Shown here in pieces: positions 1 through 7,735 of a stretch of 64,000 bases of DNA. The notes under the pieces were generated by a model. That model did not search any database and was not told where the DNA came from. It worked only from the letters and a program-made list of their open reading frames with translations. The stretch covers positions 3,906,001 to 3,970,000 of the forward strand of contig NZ_CP033068.1 of the NCBI RefSeq assembly GCF_003668995.1. Reading direction: 5' to 3'. A program made the translations under genes and the position numbers. The stretch comes from Flavobacterium sp. 140616W15. Its GTDB lineage: Bacteria > Bacteroidota > Bacteroidia > Flavobacteriales > Flavobacteriaceae. The stretch's first letter is position 1. Each line of letters starts with the position of its first letter.

Positions 1-71
1 TGAGCAAAAGTAATAGTACTCATAAAAAGAGAAACAGTTATAAATAAATTGGTTACGGTAGTTTTCGTCAT
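1..71 (-). CDS. Secreted protein, N-terminal fragment
   Basis: Only the first 23 codons are inside the window; the gene continues past its left edge. The start is the ATG whose complement lies at 69-71. The product begins MTKTTVTNLF followed by a hydrophobic stretch ending in TFAQ, which reads as a Sec signal peptide. Function cannot be judged from this much sequence. It lies 42 bp downstream of the hypothetical gene at 114-515 on the same strand. Confidence 0.55.
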   Translation of the reverse strand, partial: MTKTTVTNLFITVSLFMSTITFA

Positions 72-113
72 GGGGGTCTTAGATTGGTTTAGGTTTAAAT
101 GATAATTTTATAT

Positions 114-515
114 TTATACGATACCTTTTTCAATCATCTCTAACATTACAGGAGATGCGTTCTTAAAGGTAGGCGCTTGCTCAATAATACTTCCCACATT
201 TTTTTTATTTACTTTAAAAGTAATATCCGCATCGGTTGTAAATAATAAAGCAGTAAGGAACGGGTTTTTAATGTAAGGTGCTAAAACAATAAAAGCTTCT
301 TCGAGTGTATGGAAAGTTTCTATTTCTTCTGTTTTATAGCGTGAAGTCAGCGATACACCATAAGTATTGTTTTCGTTGATAACAAGTCGAAAATATATGT
401 TTTTTAATTCGGTGTCGCCTATCGTTTTGGCTAATGTTAGTTTAGCAAAAGTTCCGTTTAGGATACTTTCTTTTACTTTTTGCCAAAATTCGTTTAATAT
501 AGATTCGTAAGACAT
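114..515 (-). CDS. Conserved hypothetical protein, 133 aa
   Basis: A 133-residue soluble protein with no signal peptide or membrane segment. I do not recognise a family. It mixes charged helix-like stretches (start MSYESILNEFWQKVKES) with hydrophobic strands such as FLTALLFTTDADITFKV. Codon use is like that of its neighbours. It is separated from the crotonase gene upstream by 119 bp, so it could have its own promoter or be read through from it. Confidence 0.7.
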   Translation of the reverse strand: MSYESILNEFWQKVKESILNGTFAKLTLAKTIGDTELKNIYFRLVINENNTYGVSLTSRYKTEEIETFHTLEEAFIVLAPYIKNPFLTALLFTTDADITFKVNKKNVGSIIEQAPTFKNASPVMLEMIEKGIV

Positions 516-634
516 GATGTTGTTTTAATTTTATTTTGCGATTTGCGATTTAATCATAAAGTACGTAATGTTTAGCTTAAATCTTCTTTACGAACTTAAC
601 GCGGAAAAAATAGCCTTCTTTGCGGTTAAGAAAC

Positions 635-1417
635 CTATTTTCCTGTAAAAACAGCTTTTCTTTTTTCTAAAAATGCAGTTGTTCCTTCGATGAAATCTTT
701 AGTTCCGAAGCATTTACCGAAAGATTTTATTTCAACTTCATAACCATTTTTGCCATCTTTATAATTAGCATTGATAGCTTTAATTGCTTTAGAAATTGCA
801 ATTGGAGCATTCTTAATTATCTTCTCAGCAATAGTATTGCAATAAGTAATAAGTTCAGCCTGAGGAACGACGTGATTAACTAATCCGTATTCTTTTGCTT
901 CTTCAGCGTTAAGCATTCCTGCAGTCATAATCATTTCCATTGCACGACCTTTACCAATAAGTTGTGGCAAACGTTGCGTTCCTCCATATCCAGGAATAAG
1001 TCCCAGAGAAACTTCAGGTAATCCCATTTTGGCATTATCAGAAGCAATTCTGAAATGACAAGCCATTGCTAATTCTAATCCGCCACCAAGAGCAAAACCA
1101 TTAACAGCTGCAATAACAGGTTTTTTTAGATTTTCGATAAAATCAAACAATTTCTCCTGACCTTCGGCTGCTAAAGCAGTTCCTTCTTCGATCGTATAAT
1201 TTGCAAATTCAGATATATCAGCTCCAGCAACAAAAGCCTTTTCGCCACTTCCGGTTAAAACAATCACACGAACGTCATTGTTTTTTGCTAATAGCTTAAA
1301 AGCTTTTTGTAAATCATTAATAGTCTTCTTATTTAACGCATTAAGCTTAGTCGGACGATTAATTATTATTGTTGCAATTTTCTCTTCGATTGAGATTAAT
1401 ATATTTTCGTAGTTCAT
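635..1417 (-). CDS. Enoyl-CoA hydratase/isomerase (crotonase family)
   Basis: A 260-residue crotonase-fold protein, the usual length for a stand-alone short-chain enoyl-CoA hydratase, which hydrates trans-2-enoyl-CoA in fatty-acid or ketoacid catabolism. The oxyanion-hole segments are AGADIS at 66-71 and GGGLELA at 111-117. The two acid/base glutamates expected for a hydratase are present at E115 and E135 (in LPEVSLGLIPGYGG). Having both favours a true hydratase over an isomerase. The CoA chain-length specificity cannot be read. The start is an ATG 12 bp downstream of the histidine kinase stop, so the two are probably co-transcribed, though a functional link is not obvious. Confidence 0.9.
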   Translation of the reverse strand: MNYENILISIEEKIATIIINRPTKLNALNKKTINDLQKAFKLLAKNNDVRVIVLTGSGEKAFVAGADISEFANYTIEEGTALAAEGQEKLFDFIENLKKPVIAAVNGFALGGGLELAMACHFRIASDNAKMGLPEVSLGLIPGYGGTQRLPQLIGKGRAMEMIMTAGMLNAEEAKEYGLVNHVVPQAELITYCNTIAEKIIKNAPIAISKAIKAINANYKDGKNGYEVEIKSFGKCFGTKDFIEGTTAFLEKRKAVFTGK

Positions 1418-1429
1418 GACACTATTGTT

Positions 1430-2902
1430 TTATGAGTTTGTAATTGGTAGCGTAACCGTAAATGTGGTTCCTTTTCCGTATTCTGTTTCAAAGGTAATTG
1501 TTCCTTTATAATTTTCGATAATGTTTTTTATAATTCCGAGTCCAAGACCCATTCCGCTATTTTTTGTAGTGAATTTTGGTTCAAAAACACGATCAACATC
1601 TTGCTTTTGTATTCCTATTCCATTGTCTTTTACAGTAATTTCAACATTGTCCCCTTTCCTTTTAACTGTAACTAAAATCGATTTGTTGTTTTGAATTTCA
1701 GGAATAGCTTGAGTAGCATTTTTAACTAAATTGGTAATAATTCGGATAAGTTGTGTTCGATCCATTTTAGAAATGATTTCCTCTTCATCACTTTGAAACA
1801 CCAGATATTCTTCGTTAAAGATGTCTAACGAAAGTTCTACAACTTCTACCACATTTAATGTTTCATTTTGTTGCGCAGGCATCGAAGCAAAATTTGAAAA
1901 TGCCGAAGCTACAGCAGACATAGTATCTATTTGCTGAATTAATGTTTCGGAGTAATCATTCAATTTTTGTTTTACATCAGGAGCCGAAGGATCAAATTTT
2001 CTTTGATAACTCTGTACCGTCAGACGCATTGGCGTAAGCGGGTTTTTAATTTCGTGTGCCACTTGTTTTGCCATTTCACGCCAAGCTTCTTCACGTTCGC
2101 TTTGGGCTAGTTTTATGGCGCTTTTTTCAAGCTTTTCAACCATTCCGTTGTAAGACTTGATTAAGAAATTAATCTCTTTGCTACTGGCTTCTAAAACAAT
2201 CTTTTCATTTTTCTGATTCAGATTGGTTTCGCTTAGCTTATCCGAAATAGTTTTTAATGATTTGGTAATGTATGTTGACAGGAAATAAGCTAATGCAAAT
2301 GCTACAATAAGCATAAATGAATAGACCTGTCCTAAACGGATTAAGAAAGTATTCAATTCATTTTCATAATAACCGTCGTCTTCTATGTATGGTAAGTTTA
2401 AGATTCCAAGAGGCTTGAATTTTTCATCTTTAATCAAACTATAAGAAGAACGGTTTTTTACACCATCTTGAGTTTTTATATCTACAAAACGTTTCTCGAT
2501 AGAAGAACGTACTAGTTTTAAGATGTATTCAGGGATTGGAGGAGGAACTTTATCAACGGCAAAAGATTCTTTAGATGATTTTAAAAGTTCTCCTTTAAGA
2601 CTGTAGATATTGATTTCGATATTATGAATTTGAGCTAATTCATGAATTTTATCTTTAAAAATCAGATCTAAGTTAGCCGTTTTTAAAGGATAAGTAGTTG
2701 TAGATAACACATAGTTAATGTGTTCTTTTACTGCATTTTCTTTGCGCTCTAACCGTTCTTGATGGTATTCTTTGGCTTCATTCTTAAATTGAATGATAGA
2801 AATCGAAGCCAGTAAAACAGAAGCCACAACAATCAATACAATCATCGAAAGGAATATCCTAACACGCAACGAAAGCATTGACATTTTGAAGTTCTTAAGC
2901 AT
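1430..2902 (-). CDS. NtrY-like sensor histidine kinase
   Basis: Membrane sensor kinase, about 490 residues from the ATG at 2902. A longer frame opens at a TTG inside a repeat at 2930-2932 and is unlikely. One membrane helix lies near residues 17-40 and another near 190-210, with an extracytoplasmic sensor region between them, then a HAMP-like linker. The H-box AWREMAKQVAHEIKNPLTPM places the phospho-acceptor at about H283 and is the version typical of NtrY-type kinases. The ATPase domain shows the N-box NLVKNATQ, the G1 box DNGIG, and a G2 box GMGLGLG. No response regulator is adjacent, so it is an orphan here. The signal is unknown. Confidence 0.9.
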   Translation of the reverse strand: MLKNFKMSMLSLRVRIFLSMIVLIVVASVLLASISIIQFKNEAKEYHQERLERKENAVKEHINYVLSTTTYPLKTANLDLIFKDKIHELAQIHNIEINIYSLKGELLKSSKESFAVDKVPPPIPEYILKLVRSSIEKRFVDIKTQDGVKNRSSYSLIKDEKFKPLGILNLPYIEDDGYYENELNTFLIRLGQVYSFMLIVAFALAYFLSTYITKSLKTISDKLSETNLNQKNEKIVLEASSKEINFLIKSYNGMVEKLEKSAIKLAQSEREEAWREMAKQVAHEIKNPLTPMRLTVQSYQRKFDPSAPDVKQKLNDYSETLIQQIDTMSAVASAFSNFASMPAQQNETLNVVEVVELSLDIFNEEYLVFQSDEEEIISKMDRTQLIRIITNLVKNATQAIPEIQNNKSILVTVKRKGDNVEITVKDNGIGIQKQDVDRVFEPKFTTKNSGMGLGLGIIKNIIENYKGTITFETEYGKGTTFTVTLPITNS

Positions 2903-2921
2903 AAGTTTTGTTTTCTTTGTT

Positions 2922-2980
2922 TTAGGTTTCAAGTTTCAGATTCCGTCGCAATTGGCAACTTGAAACCAGAAACTTGAAAC
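2922..2980. repeat. Intergenic word-repeat hairpin (TTTCAAGTTTC type)
   Basis: The gap between the histidine kinase and hemJ consists mostly of a self-complementary repeat. GGTTTCAAGTTTC on the left is answered by AACTTGAAACC and GAAACTTGAAAC on the right, so the strand can fold on itself. It contains no reading frame of its own. The phrase is repeated within the arm rather than being a single clean stem. Confidence 0.6.
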
Positions 2981-2989
2981 TAAAAAAAA

Positions 2990-3538
2990 CTATTTCTTCT
3001 CTCGTAATCTTTTATAAAATTTAAATCCGAGCATGATTAAAACAGAAAATAAAAAAATTCCGATTACACCATAAATCCAGTTGATTGCATTTTTTAAAAC
3101 AACTAAAAACACTACAGCAAACAAAATTATCGTTGCTCCTTCATTCCACAAACGCATGAAATTAGTGGTGTATTTTACATTGTCATTTTGCAATTGTTTG
3201 AATATCTGATGGCATTTTCCGTGATATAAATATAATAAAAATACGAAACCAAGCTTTACATGCATCCAAGGCATTTGTAACCAAGCTTTTCCTATATCGG
3301 TAAAAAGCAACATCCAAAAAGCAAAAATACTTGCTAATACTGCTGATGGCCAAGTGATAATGTACCACAATCTGTAGGTCATTATCTTGTATTGCTTTTG
3401 TAAAATTTCTTTCTCAGGAGACGGCTTGTCATTCGCTTCTATTTGGTAAACAAACAAGCGTACAATGTAAAACAGCCCAGCAAACCAAGTGATTACAAAA
3501 ATGAGGTGAAGCGATTTCAGGTAGTTGTAATATTCCAT
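2990..3538 (-). CDS. hemJ: Protoporphyrinogen IX oxidase HemJ (CopD/UPF0093 family)
   Basis: A 182-residue integral membrane protein that fits HemJ, the heme-b-containing enzyme that oxidises protoporphyrinogen IX to protoporphyrin IX in bacteria lacking HemG and HemY. The N-terminus LKSLHLIFVITWFAGLFY carries the invariant histidine at H11. A second conserved block, MPWMHVKLGF, has H93 and K95. About four hydrophobic segments can be counted (residues 8-30, 57-80, 95-106 with its flanks, 133-172). It lies 22 bp downstream of hemH on the same strand, so the last two steps of heme synthesis are probably co-transcribed. This would be the only protoporphyrinogen oxidase visible here. Confidence 0.9.
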   Translation of the reverse strand: MEYYNYLKSLHLIFVITWFAGLFYIVRLFVYQIEANDKPSPEKEILQKQYKIMTYRLWYIITWPSAVLASIFAFWMLLFTDIGKAWLQMPWMHVKLGFVFLLYLYHGKCHQIFKQLQNDNVKYTTNFMRLWNEGATIILFAVVFLVVLKNAINWIYGVIGIFLFSVLIMLGFKFYKRLREKK

Positions 3539-3560
3539 AAAACGTATCTAAAAGAGTTTT

Positions 3561-4580
3561 CTAGTTTTTCTTTTGCCAATCTTTAATCCAATTTCCAACA
3601 GTTTCGCACCATTCATCATCATCATTTAAACATGGAATTGCTAAAAACTCTTCTCCACCGTTTGCTTCAAAATCTTCTTTGGCACGCATAGCAATCTCTT
3701 CTAATGTTTCTAAACAATCAGAAACAAAAGCAGGAGTTACAACTGCAAGATTCTTGATTCCTTTTGCAGGCATTTTATCAATTTCAACATCAGTGTAAGG
3801 CTCAAGCCATTTATCACCAGCCAATCGAGATTGAAAAGTCAAACTGTATTTATCAGCAGGAAGCCCTAATAGTTTTACAACCTGTCTTGTCGTTTCATAA
3901 CATTGGTGGCGGTAACAGAAATCATGCGCTGGAGACGGTGTATTACAACAAGAACCATCAATTTTACAATGTGATTTTGTTATGTCGGTTTTACGAATAT
4001 GACGCTCAGGAATTCCGTGGTAAGAAAATAATAAATGATCGTAATCAAAACCAACCAAATGTTTCTTGATAGAATCGGCAAGGTTTTTAATATAATCAGG
4101 TTTATTGTAAAATGCAGGAACATCAGTAAAAGTCATCTGTGGAAATTTCTTTTTACGAATCTCCTCAGCTTTAACTAAAATTGTTAAAGTCGATGCCATT
4201 GCATATTGAGGATATAAAGGAAAAAGCAACACTTCGGTAACTCCTTTTTCATGTAATTCTTGAAGTCCCTTTTCAATTGTCATACTACCATAACGCATAG
4301 CCAATGAAACGGGAATATCTACTAATGGTTGTATTTTTTTCTGCATTCTTTCAGATATAACCACAAGCGGAGAACCTTCGTCCCACCAGATTTTTTCATA
4401 TGCATGTGCTGATTCTTCTGGTCTTTTTCTTAAGATGATTCCACGAACTAATAATGCTCTCAATAAATACGGAACGTCGATTACGTATTTATCCATTAAA
4501 AATTCATCTAAATATGGTTTTACGTCTTTTGGAGTTGGACTTTCGGGGGAACCCAGATTTACTAATAATACACCTTTCAT
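3561..4580 (-). CDS. hemH: Ferrochelatase
   Basis: Inserts Fe(II) into protoporphyrin IX, the last step of protoheme synthesis. The 339-residue protein starts MKGVLLVNLGSPESP, the standard N-terminus. It shows the catalytic block LLFSYHGIPERH with the metal-handling histidine at H188, FQSRLAG at 250-255, and the acidic SDCLETLEEI with E293 as the likely second metal or proton ligand. A cysteine-containing stretch (C205, C211, C212) follows the active-site histidine. Whether it carries an iron-sulfur cluster cannot be decided from sequence alone. It is upstream of hemJ and downstream of the AraC-type pseudogene on the minus strand. Confidence 0.95.
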   Translation of the reverse strand: MKGVLLVNLGSPESPTPKDVKPYLDEFLMDKYVIDVPYLLRALLVRGIILRKRPEESAHAYEKIWWDEGSPLVVISERMQKKIQPLVDIPVSLAMRYGSMTIEKGLQELHEKGVTEVLLFPLYPQYAMASTLTILVKAEEIRKKKFPQMTFTDVPAFYNKPDYIKNLADSIKKHLVGFDYDHLLFSYHGIPERHIRKTDITKSHCKIDGSCCNTPSPAHDFCYRHQCYETTRQVVKLLGLPADKYSLTFQSRLAGDKWLEPYTDVEIDKMPAKGIKNLAVVTPAFVSDCLETLEEIAMRAKEDFEANGGEEFLAIPCLNDDDEWCETVGNWIKDWQKKN

Positions 4581-4592
4581 TATAATTTTATT

Positions 4593-4620
4593 GCTTTAGG
4601 CTTTAAGCTTTAGGCTTTAA
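4593..4620. repeat. 14-bp tandem repeat, two copies
   Basis: GCTTTAGGCTTTAA occurs twice head to tail (4593-4606 and 4607-4620), immediately before the hemH start codon on the minus strand, so it lies in the hemH leader. It resembles the other word-like intergenic repeats in this window. Confidence 0.7.
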
Positions 4621-4643
4621 GCATTTGTTTGTTTAAATTTTAG

Positions 4644-4651
4644 CAAAAGTA
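4644..4651 (-). promoter_or_regulatory. Candidate -7 element for hemH
   Basis: Read on the minus strand this is TACTTTTG, matching the Bacteroidetes -7 consensus TAnnTTTG. It lies 64 bp before the hemH start codon. A good -33 TTG at the right spacing is not visible, so support is partial. Confidence 0.35.
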
Positions 4652-4725
4652 TAGATTCTTACTTTTCTTAAATTGCGATTAACTATTTTTTAATTATTGT
4701 TTGATATAGAAAACTGATACTGATT

Positions 4726-5597
4726 TTAAACATTAGTATTAATCGACATCAAATATTTCTTGGGAGTCGTTGCGAATTTCTTTTTAAAAGCGGCAATAAA
4801 ATGACTTCCAGTACTATATCCTATTTTCAACCCAACCTCGTTTACGTTATATGAACCGCTATCGAGTAACTTTCGGGCATAGTCCATTTTATAATCAAAT
4901 AAAAAACCATAAACAGTATCACCGTAAATTTGTTTGAAACCCATTTTTAGTTTCTTTAAGTTCAAACCAATTTCATCTGCCAATTCCTGTAAACCTGGTG
5001 GCTCGGCCATATTAGCAATAATGATTTCTTTGGCTTTTCGTATTTTTAAAACATTGTCTTCATCTATTAAAAATGGACATTGTTCGGCATTTGGGTCTTC
5101 GGTTCTATTAAAGTATAAACTTAATAACTCGTAGCCTTTACCCTTGTAATACAAGTTTTTTATAGATGGATGTAGATTATAATGAAATAGTTGACTAAGT
5201 ACAATCGCCATCGATGGACTAATTTTTCCTTCGTTATAATATTTTTTATCCTTGTTGTCGGCGCTCAAGAAAGTTATGTAATCAGCTTCGGTCGAGAATA
5301 ATGCGTGAAATTTTTTGATAGAAACAATTACTGATATTACCCAAGAATTAGGAGCAAGCTCTAAATGAAGTGGCAATTCTTTTGAGGATTGTATAAAAGC
5401 AATGATTTTTCTTCTTGTAGTTCCAATGCATAATTGCCCTGATTGAACAGGAATTTTGCTTTTCCTTTTATACCAAAGTGAAACTGTATCAGGCCACTAC
5501 CGATTTCTCGTTGGGCATTAAATACCTCCGAACTGTCATTCTGAAAACGAATAAGCGTAAAGTCGTCTTCAATTTTAATAATTTCTTGAGAACTCAT
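4726..5597 (-). pseudogene. AraC-family transcriptional regulator, frameshifted
   Basis: Two overlapping frames together encode one AraC/XylS-type regulator of about 290 residues. The first (start 5597) gives an N-terminal sensor segment ending LLLYNPQKNCHFI. The second continues as LPLHLELAPNSWVISV and ends with the double helix-turn-helix, including the block VNEVGLKIGYSTGSHFIAAFKKKF. Adding one A to the A4 run at 5380-5383 joins them as NPQKELPLHLELAPNSW without a break. The gene is therefore either a real pseudogene, a homopolymer sequencing error, or rescued by slippage. It diverges from hemA and sits beside hemH, so it may have regulated heme genes. Domain order is normal otherwise. Confidence 0.8.
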
Positions 5598-5629
5598 AGC
5601 GATATTTTTTTTTGTTAAAAACGAAAGCT

Positions 5630-5661
5630 AACTCTAAATCTTATTTAGAATAACTCTAAAT
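5630..5661. promoter_or_regulatory. Direct repeats with 22-bp period, candidate AraC-type operator
   Basis: AACTCTAAAT occurs at 5630-5639 and again at 5652-5661, exactly 22 bp apart, in the gap between the divergent AraC-type gene and hemA. AraC-family proteins commonly bind paired direct repeats spaced two helical turns apart. The spacer adds a small palindrome (CTAAAT CTT ATTTAG). Assignment to this regulator is inference. Confidence 0.4.
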
Positions 5662-5792
5662 AAAACAATTCGAAAGACTTGATTTTGCTGCAAAAATAAC
5701 GTTTTTTGCATAATTACAACCAATTAGAATTAAAAAAACACATAGCGACACAAATAGTACTTTGAGCGTTACTTTTATAAATACTATAATGA

Positions 5793-5800
5793 TAATTTTG
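5793..5800 (+). promoter_or_regulatory. Candidate -7 element for hemA
   Basis: TAATTTTG matches TAnnTTTG and lies 25 bp before the preferred hemA ATG at 5826. The nearest TTTG upstream (5761-5764) is 28 bp away, longer than the usual 17-23 bp spacer, so the -33 part is weak. Confidence 0.4.
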
Positions 5801-5825
5801 TTGCACTTTTATGATAAGGGTATCT

Positions 5826-7082
5826 ATGGAAAATAATAACGTATCGAAACATCACTATTTTTATTCAGTTGGACTGAGCTATAAAAAAGCTGATGCAGCG
5901 ATTAGAGGTAAGTTTAGTTTGGACGCTGATGCAAAATTGCGCCTGCTGGAACAAGCCAAGAATGAGGGAATTGAAAGTTTAATAGTTACGTCTACTTGTA
6001 ATCGTACCGAAATATACGGGTTTGCTGAGCATCCTTTTCAACTTATAAAATTGATTTGCGAAAACAGCAATGGTTCTATCGAAGAATTTCAAAAAGTAGG
6101 TTTCGTATATAAAAATCATGAAGCAATTAATCATCTCTTTAAAGTAGGAACTGGTTTAGACAGTCAGATCTTGGGAGATTTTGAGATTATTGCACAAATA
6201 AAATCAAGCTTTACACAATCAAAATCTTTAGGTTTGGCCAATACTTTTATCGAAAGATTAGTAAACGCTGTGATTCAAGCTAGTAAGAAAATTAAAAATG
6301 AAACCGAAATAAGTTCAGGTGCCACTTCAGTATCTTTTGCTTCGGTTCAATATATTATAAAAAACGTAGAAGATATCGGTAACAAAAACATCTTGTTGTT
6401 TGGTACAGGTAAGATTGGTAGAAATACATGTGAGAATTTAGTAAAACATACTAAAAACGAACATATTACTTTGATAAATCGTACTAAAGATAAAGCCGAA
6501 AAACTAGCTGGTAAATTAAATCTTATTGTAAAAGATTATTCAGAGTTACATCTTGAACTACAAAAGGCCGACGTTGTTGTTGTAGCAACTGGAGCACAAA
6601 ACCCTACGGTTGATAAAGCAATCCTAAATCTTAAGAAACCATTATTGATTTTGGACTTATCGATTCCTAAGAACGTAAATGAAAATGTAGAAGAACTGGA
6701 AGGAGTTACACTAATCCACATGGATTATTTGTCACAACTTACAGATGAAACATTAGAGAATCGTAAAAAACACATTCCTGCAGCCGAAGCTATTATCGAA
6801 GAAATTAAGGAAGAATTTGTAAACTGGACCAAAGGGAGAAAATTTGCACCAACGATAAATGCTTTGAAAGAAAAACTGAATGCTATAAAAAATTCAGAAT
6901 TGGATTTCCAAAGTAAAAAAATAGCTGATTTTAATGAGGAACAAGCCGAAATTATCAGCGCAAGAATCATTCAGAAAATTACAACACATTTTGCCAATCA
7001 CCTAAAAGATGATGATACTATGGTAGATGAAAGTATCGAATGGATCGAAAAAGTATTTAAAATAGGAGTGGGTGCAAAATAA
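5826..7082 (+). CDS. hemA: Glutamyl-tRNA reductase
   Basis: First committed step of the C5 heme pathway: NADPH-dependent reduction of Glu-tRNA to glutamate-1-semialdehyde. I start at ATG 5826 (MENNNVSKHHYFYSVGLSYK), since the extra five codons from 5811 run into the promoter region. The protein is 418 residues. The catalytic domain has TSTCNRTEIYG with the nucleophilic cysteine at C58. The NADPH-binding domain shows NILLFGTGKIGR near residue 190. The C-terminal helical dimerisation domain follows. It heads the plus-strand heme run and diverges from the AraC-type pseudogene. hemL, which would take its product onward, is not in the window. Confidence 0.95.
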   Translation: MENNNVSKHHYFYSVGLSYKKADAAIRGKFSLDADAKLRLLEQAKNEGIESLIVTSTCNRTEIYGFAEHPFQLIKLICENSNGSIEEFQKVGFVYKNHEAINHLFKVGTGLDSQILGDFEIIAQIKSSFTQSKSLGLANTFIERLVNAVIQASKKIKNETEISSGATSVSFASVQYIIKNVEDIGNKNILLFGTGKIGRNTCENLVKHTKNEHITLINRTKDKAEKLAGKLNLIVKDYSELHLELQKADVVVVATGAQNPTVDKAILNLKKPLLILDLSIPKNVNENVEELEGVTLIHMDYLSQLTDETLENRKKHIPAAEAIIEEIKEEFVNWTKGRKFAPTINALKEKLNAIKNSELDFQSKKIADFNEEQAEIISARIIQKITTHFANHLKDDDTMVDESIEWIEKVFKIGVGAK

Positions 7083-7088
7083 AATTTT

Positions 7089-7118
7089 AACCATTAAGAG
7101 ATTAAGAAAAGTTAAGTT
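7089..7118 (+). repeat. ACCATTAAG repeat, left copy flanking GxxExxY gene
   Basis: A 30-bp sequence beginning AACCATTAAGAGATTAAG. The same sequence recurs in direct orientation at 7575-7604 with two mismatches by eye. Its first 17 bases from ACC recur in inverted orientation at 7686-7702 with one mismatch. The three copies bracket the GxxExxY gene between hemA and hemC. Confidence 0.8.
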
Positions 7119-7156
7119 TTTTATTCTTTAAAGAATGGTGAAAAAATGATGTTCTT

Positions 7157-7561
7157 ATGACAAAAAAGGAGGTTACTCAATTGGCTTATGAAATTACTGG
7201 CTTTGCAATTAAAGTTCATAGAGCACTTGGGCCTGGTCTTTTAGAAAGTATTTATGAGCAATGCCTTAAATATGAATTAGAACAAAATGGATATGATGTA
7301 AAACAACAATTAGTAGTTAAAATTGATTATTATGATCTTGAATTAGAGTCAGATCTAAAAATAGATTTATTAGTCAATGATTGTGTTGTTGTCGAGTTAA
7401 AAGCAATAGAAAATTTATTACCAATTCATGAAGCGCAATTATTAACATACATGAAATTATTGCAGAGACCTCAAGGGTTATTAATTAATTTTAATACTTT
7501 AAACATAACAAAATCAATGAAACCGCTTGTGAACGAGTTTTTTTCTAGATTACAAGATTAG
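7157..7561 (+). CDS. GxxExxY protein (PD-(D/E)XK-like fold)
   Basis: A 134-residue protein of the GxxExxY family, named for the motif seen here as GLLESIY (G27, E30, Y33) after the HRALGPG block. Further on, D70, E80 and K82 in KIDLLVN...VVVELKA fit a PD-(D/E)XK nuclease-type core, followed by the conserved HEAQLLTYMK helix. The family's biochemical role is not established as far as I know. It has no link to heme synthesis, yet it sits between hemA and hemC, bounded by direct and inverted copies of a short repeat. This suggests it arrived as a small cassette. Base composition is somewhat more A+T-rich than in the hem genes. Confidence 0.85.
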   Translation: MTKKEVTQLAYEITGFAIKVHRALGPGLLESIYEQCLKYELEQNGYDVKQQLVVKIDYYDLELESDLKIDLLVNDCVVVELKAIENLLPIHEAQLLTYMKLLQRPQGLLINFNTLNITKSMKPLVNEFFSRLQD

Positions 7562-7574
7562 GAAAAAGAAATAG

Positions 7575-7604
7575 AACCATTAAGAAATGAAGAAAAGTTA
7601 AGTT
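7575..7604 (+). repeat. ACCATTAAG repeat, second direct copy
   Basis: Starts 14 bp after the GxxExxY stop codon and matches the 7089-7118 copy at 28 of 30 positions by hand count. Copies in the same orientation on both sides of the gene could allow excision by recombination. Confidence 0.8.
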
Positions 7605-7685
7605 CTAAATTAGTAAAACTTGATTCTTAATGATTTTAAATATAATAATTAGCAACTTAAAAACTAAAGACAATGCTTAATGAAT

Positions 7686-7702
7686 CTTAATATCTTAATG
7701 GT
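7686..7702 (-). repeat. ACCATTAAG repeat, inverted copy
   Basis: CTTAATATCTTAATGGT is the reverse complement of ACCATTAAGATATTAAG, one mismatch from the left copy. Together with the left copy it gives the 7089-7702 segment terminal inverted repeats of about 17 bp. It ends 33 bp before the hemC start codon. Confidence 0.75.
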
Positions 7703-7735
7703 GAAAAAAGCAACTTTTAGTTTTAAAAAATAATA

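Noticed and set aside
2903..2932. Ten-codon extension of the histidine kinase from a TTG
   Set aside because: It lies within the TTTCAAGTTTC repeat; the ATG at 2902 is a better start.
5376..5400. Programmed -1 frameshift in the AraC-type gene
   Set aside because: The slip site CAAAAG has only four A, and I see no strong stimulatory structure. A one-base deletion or read error is simpler, so I list it only as an alternative.
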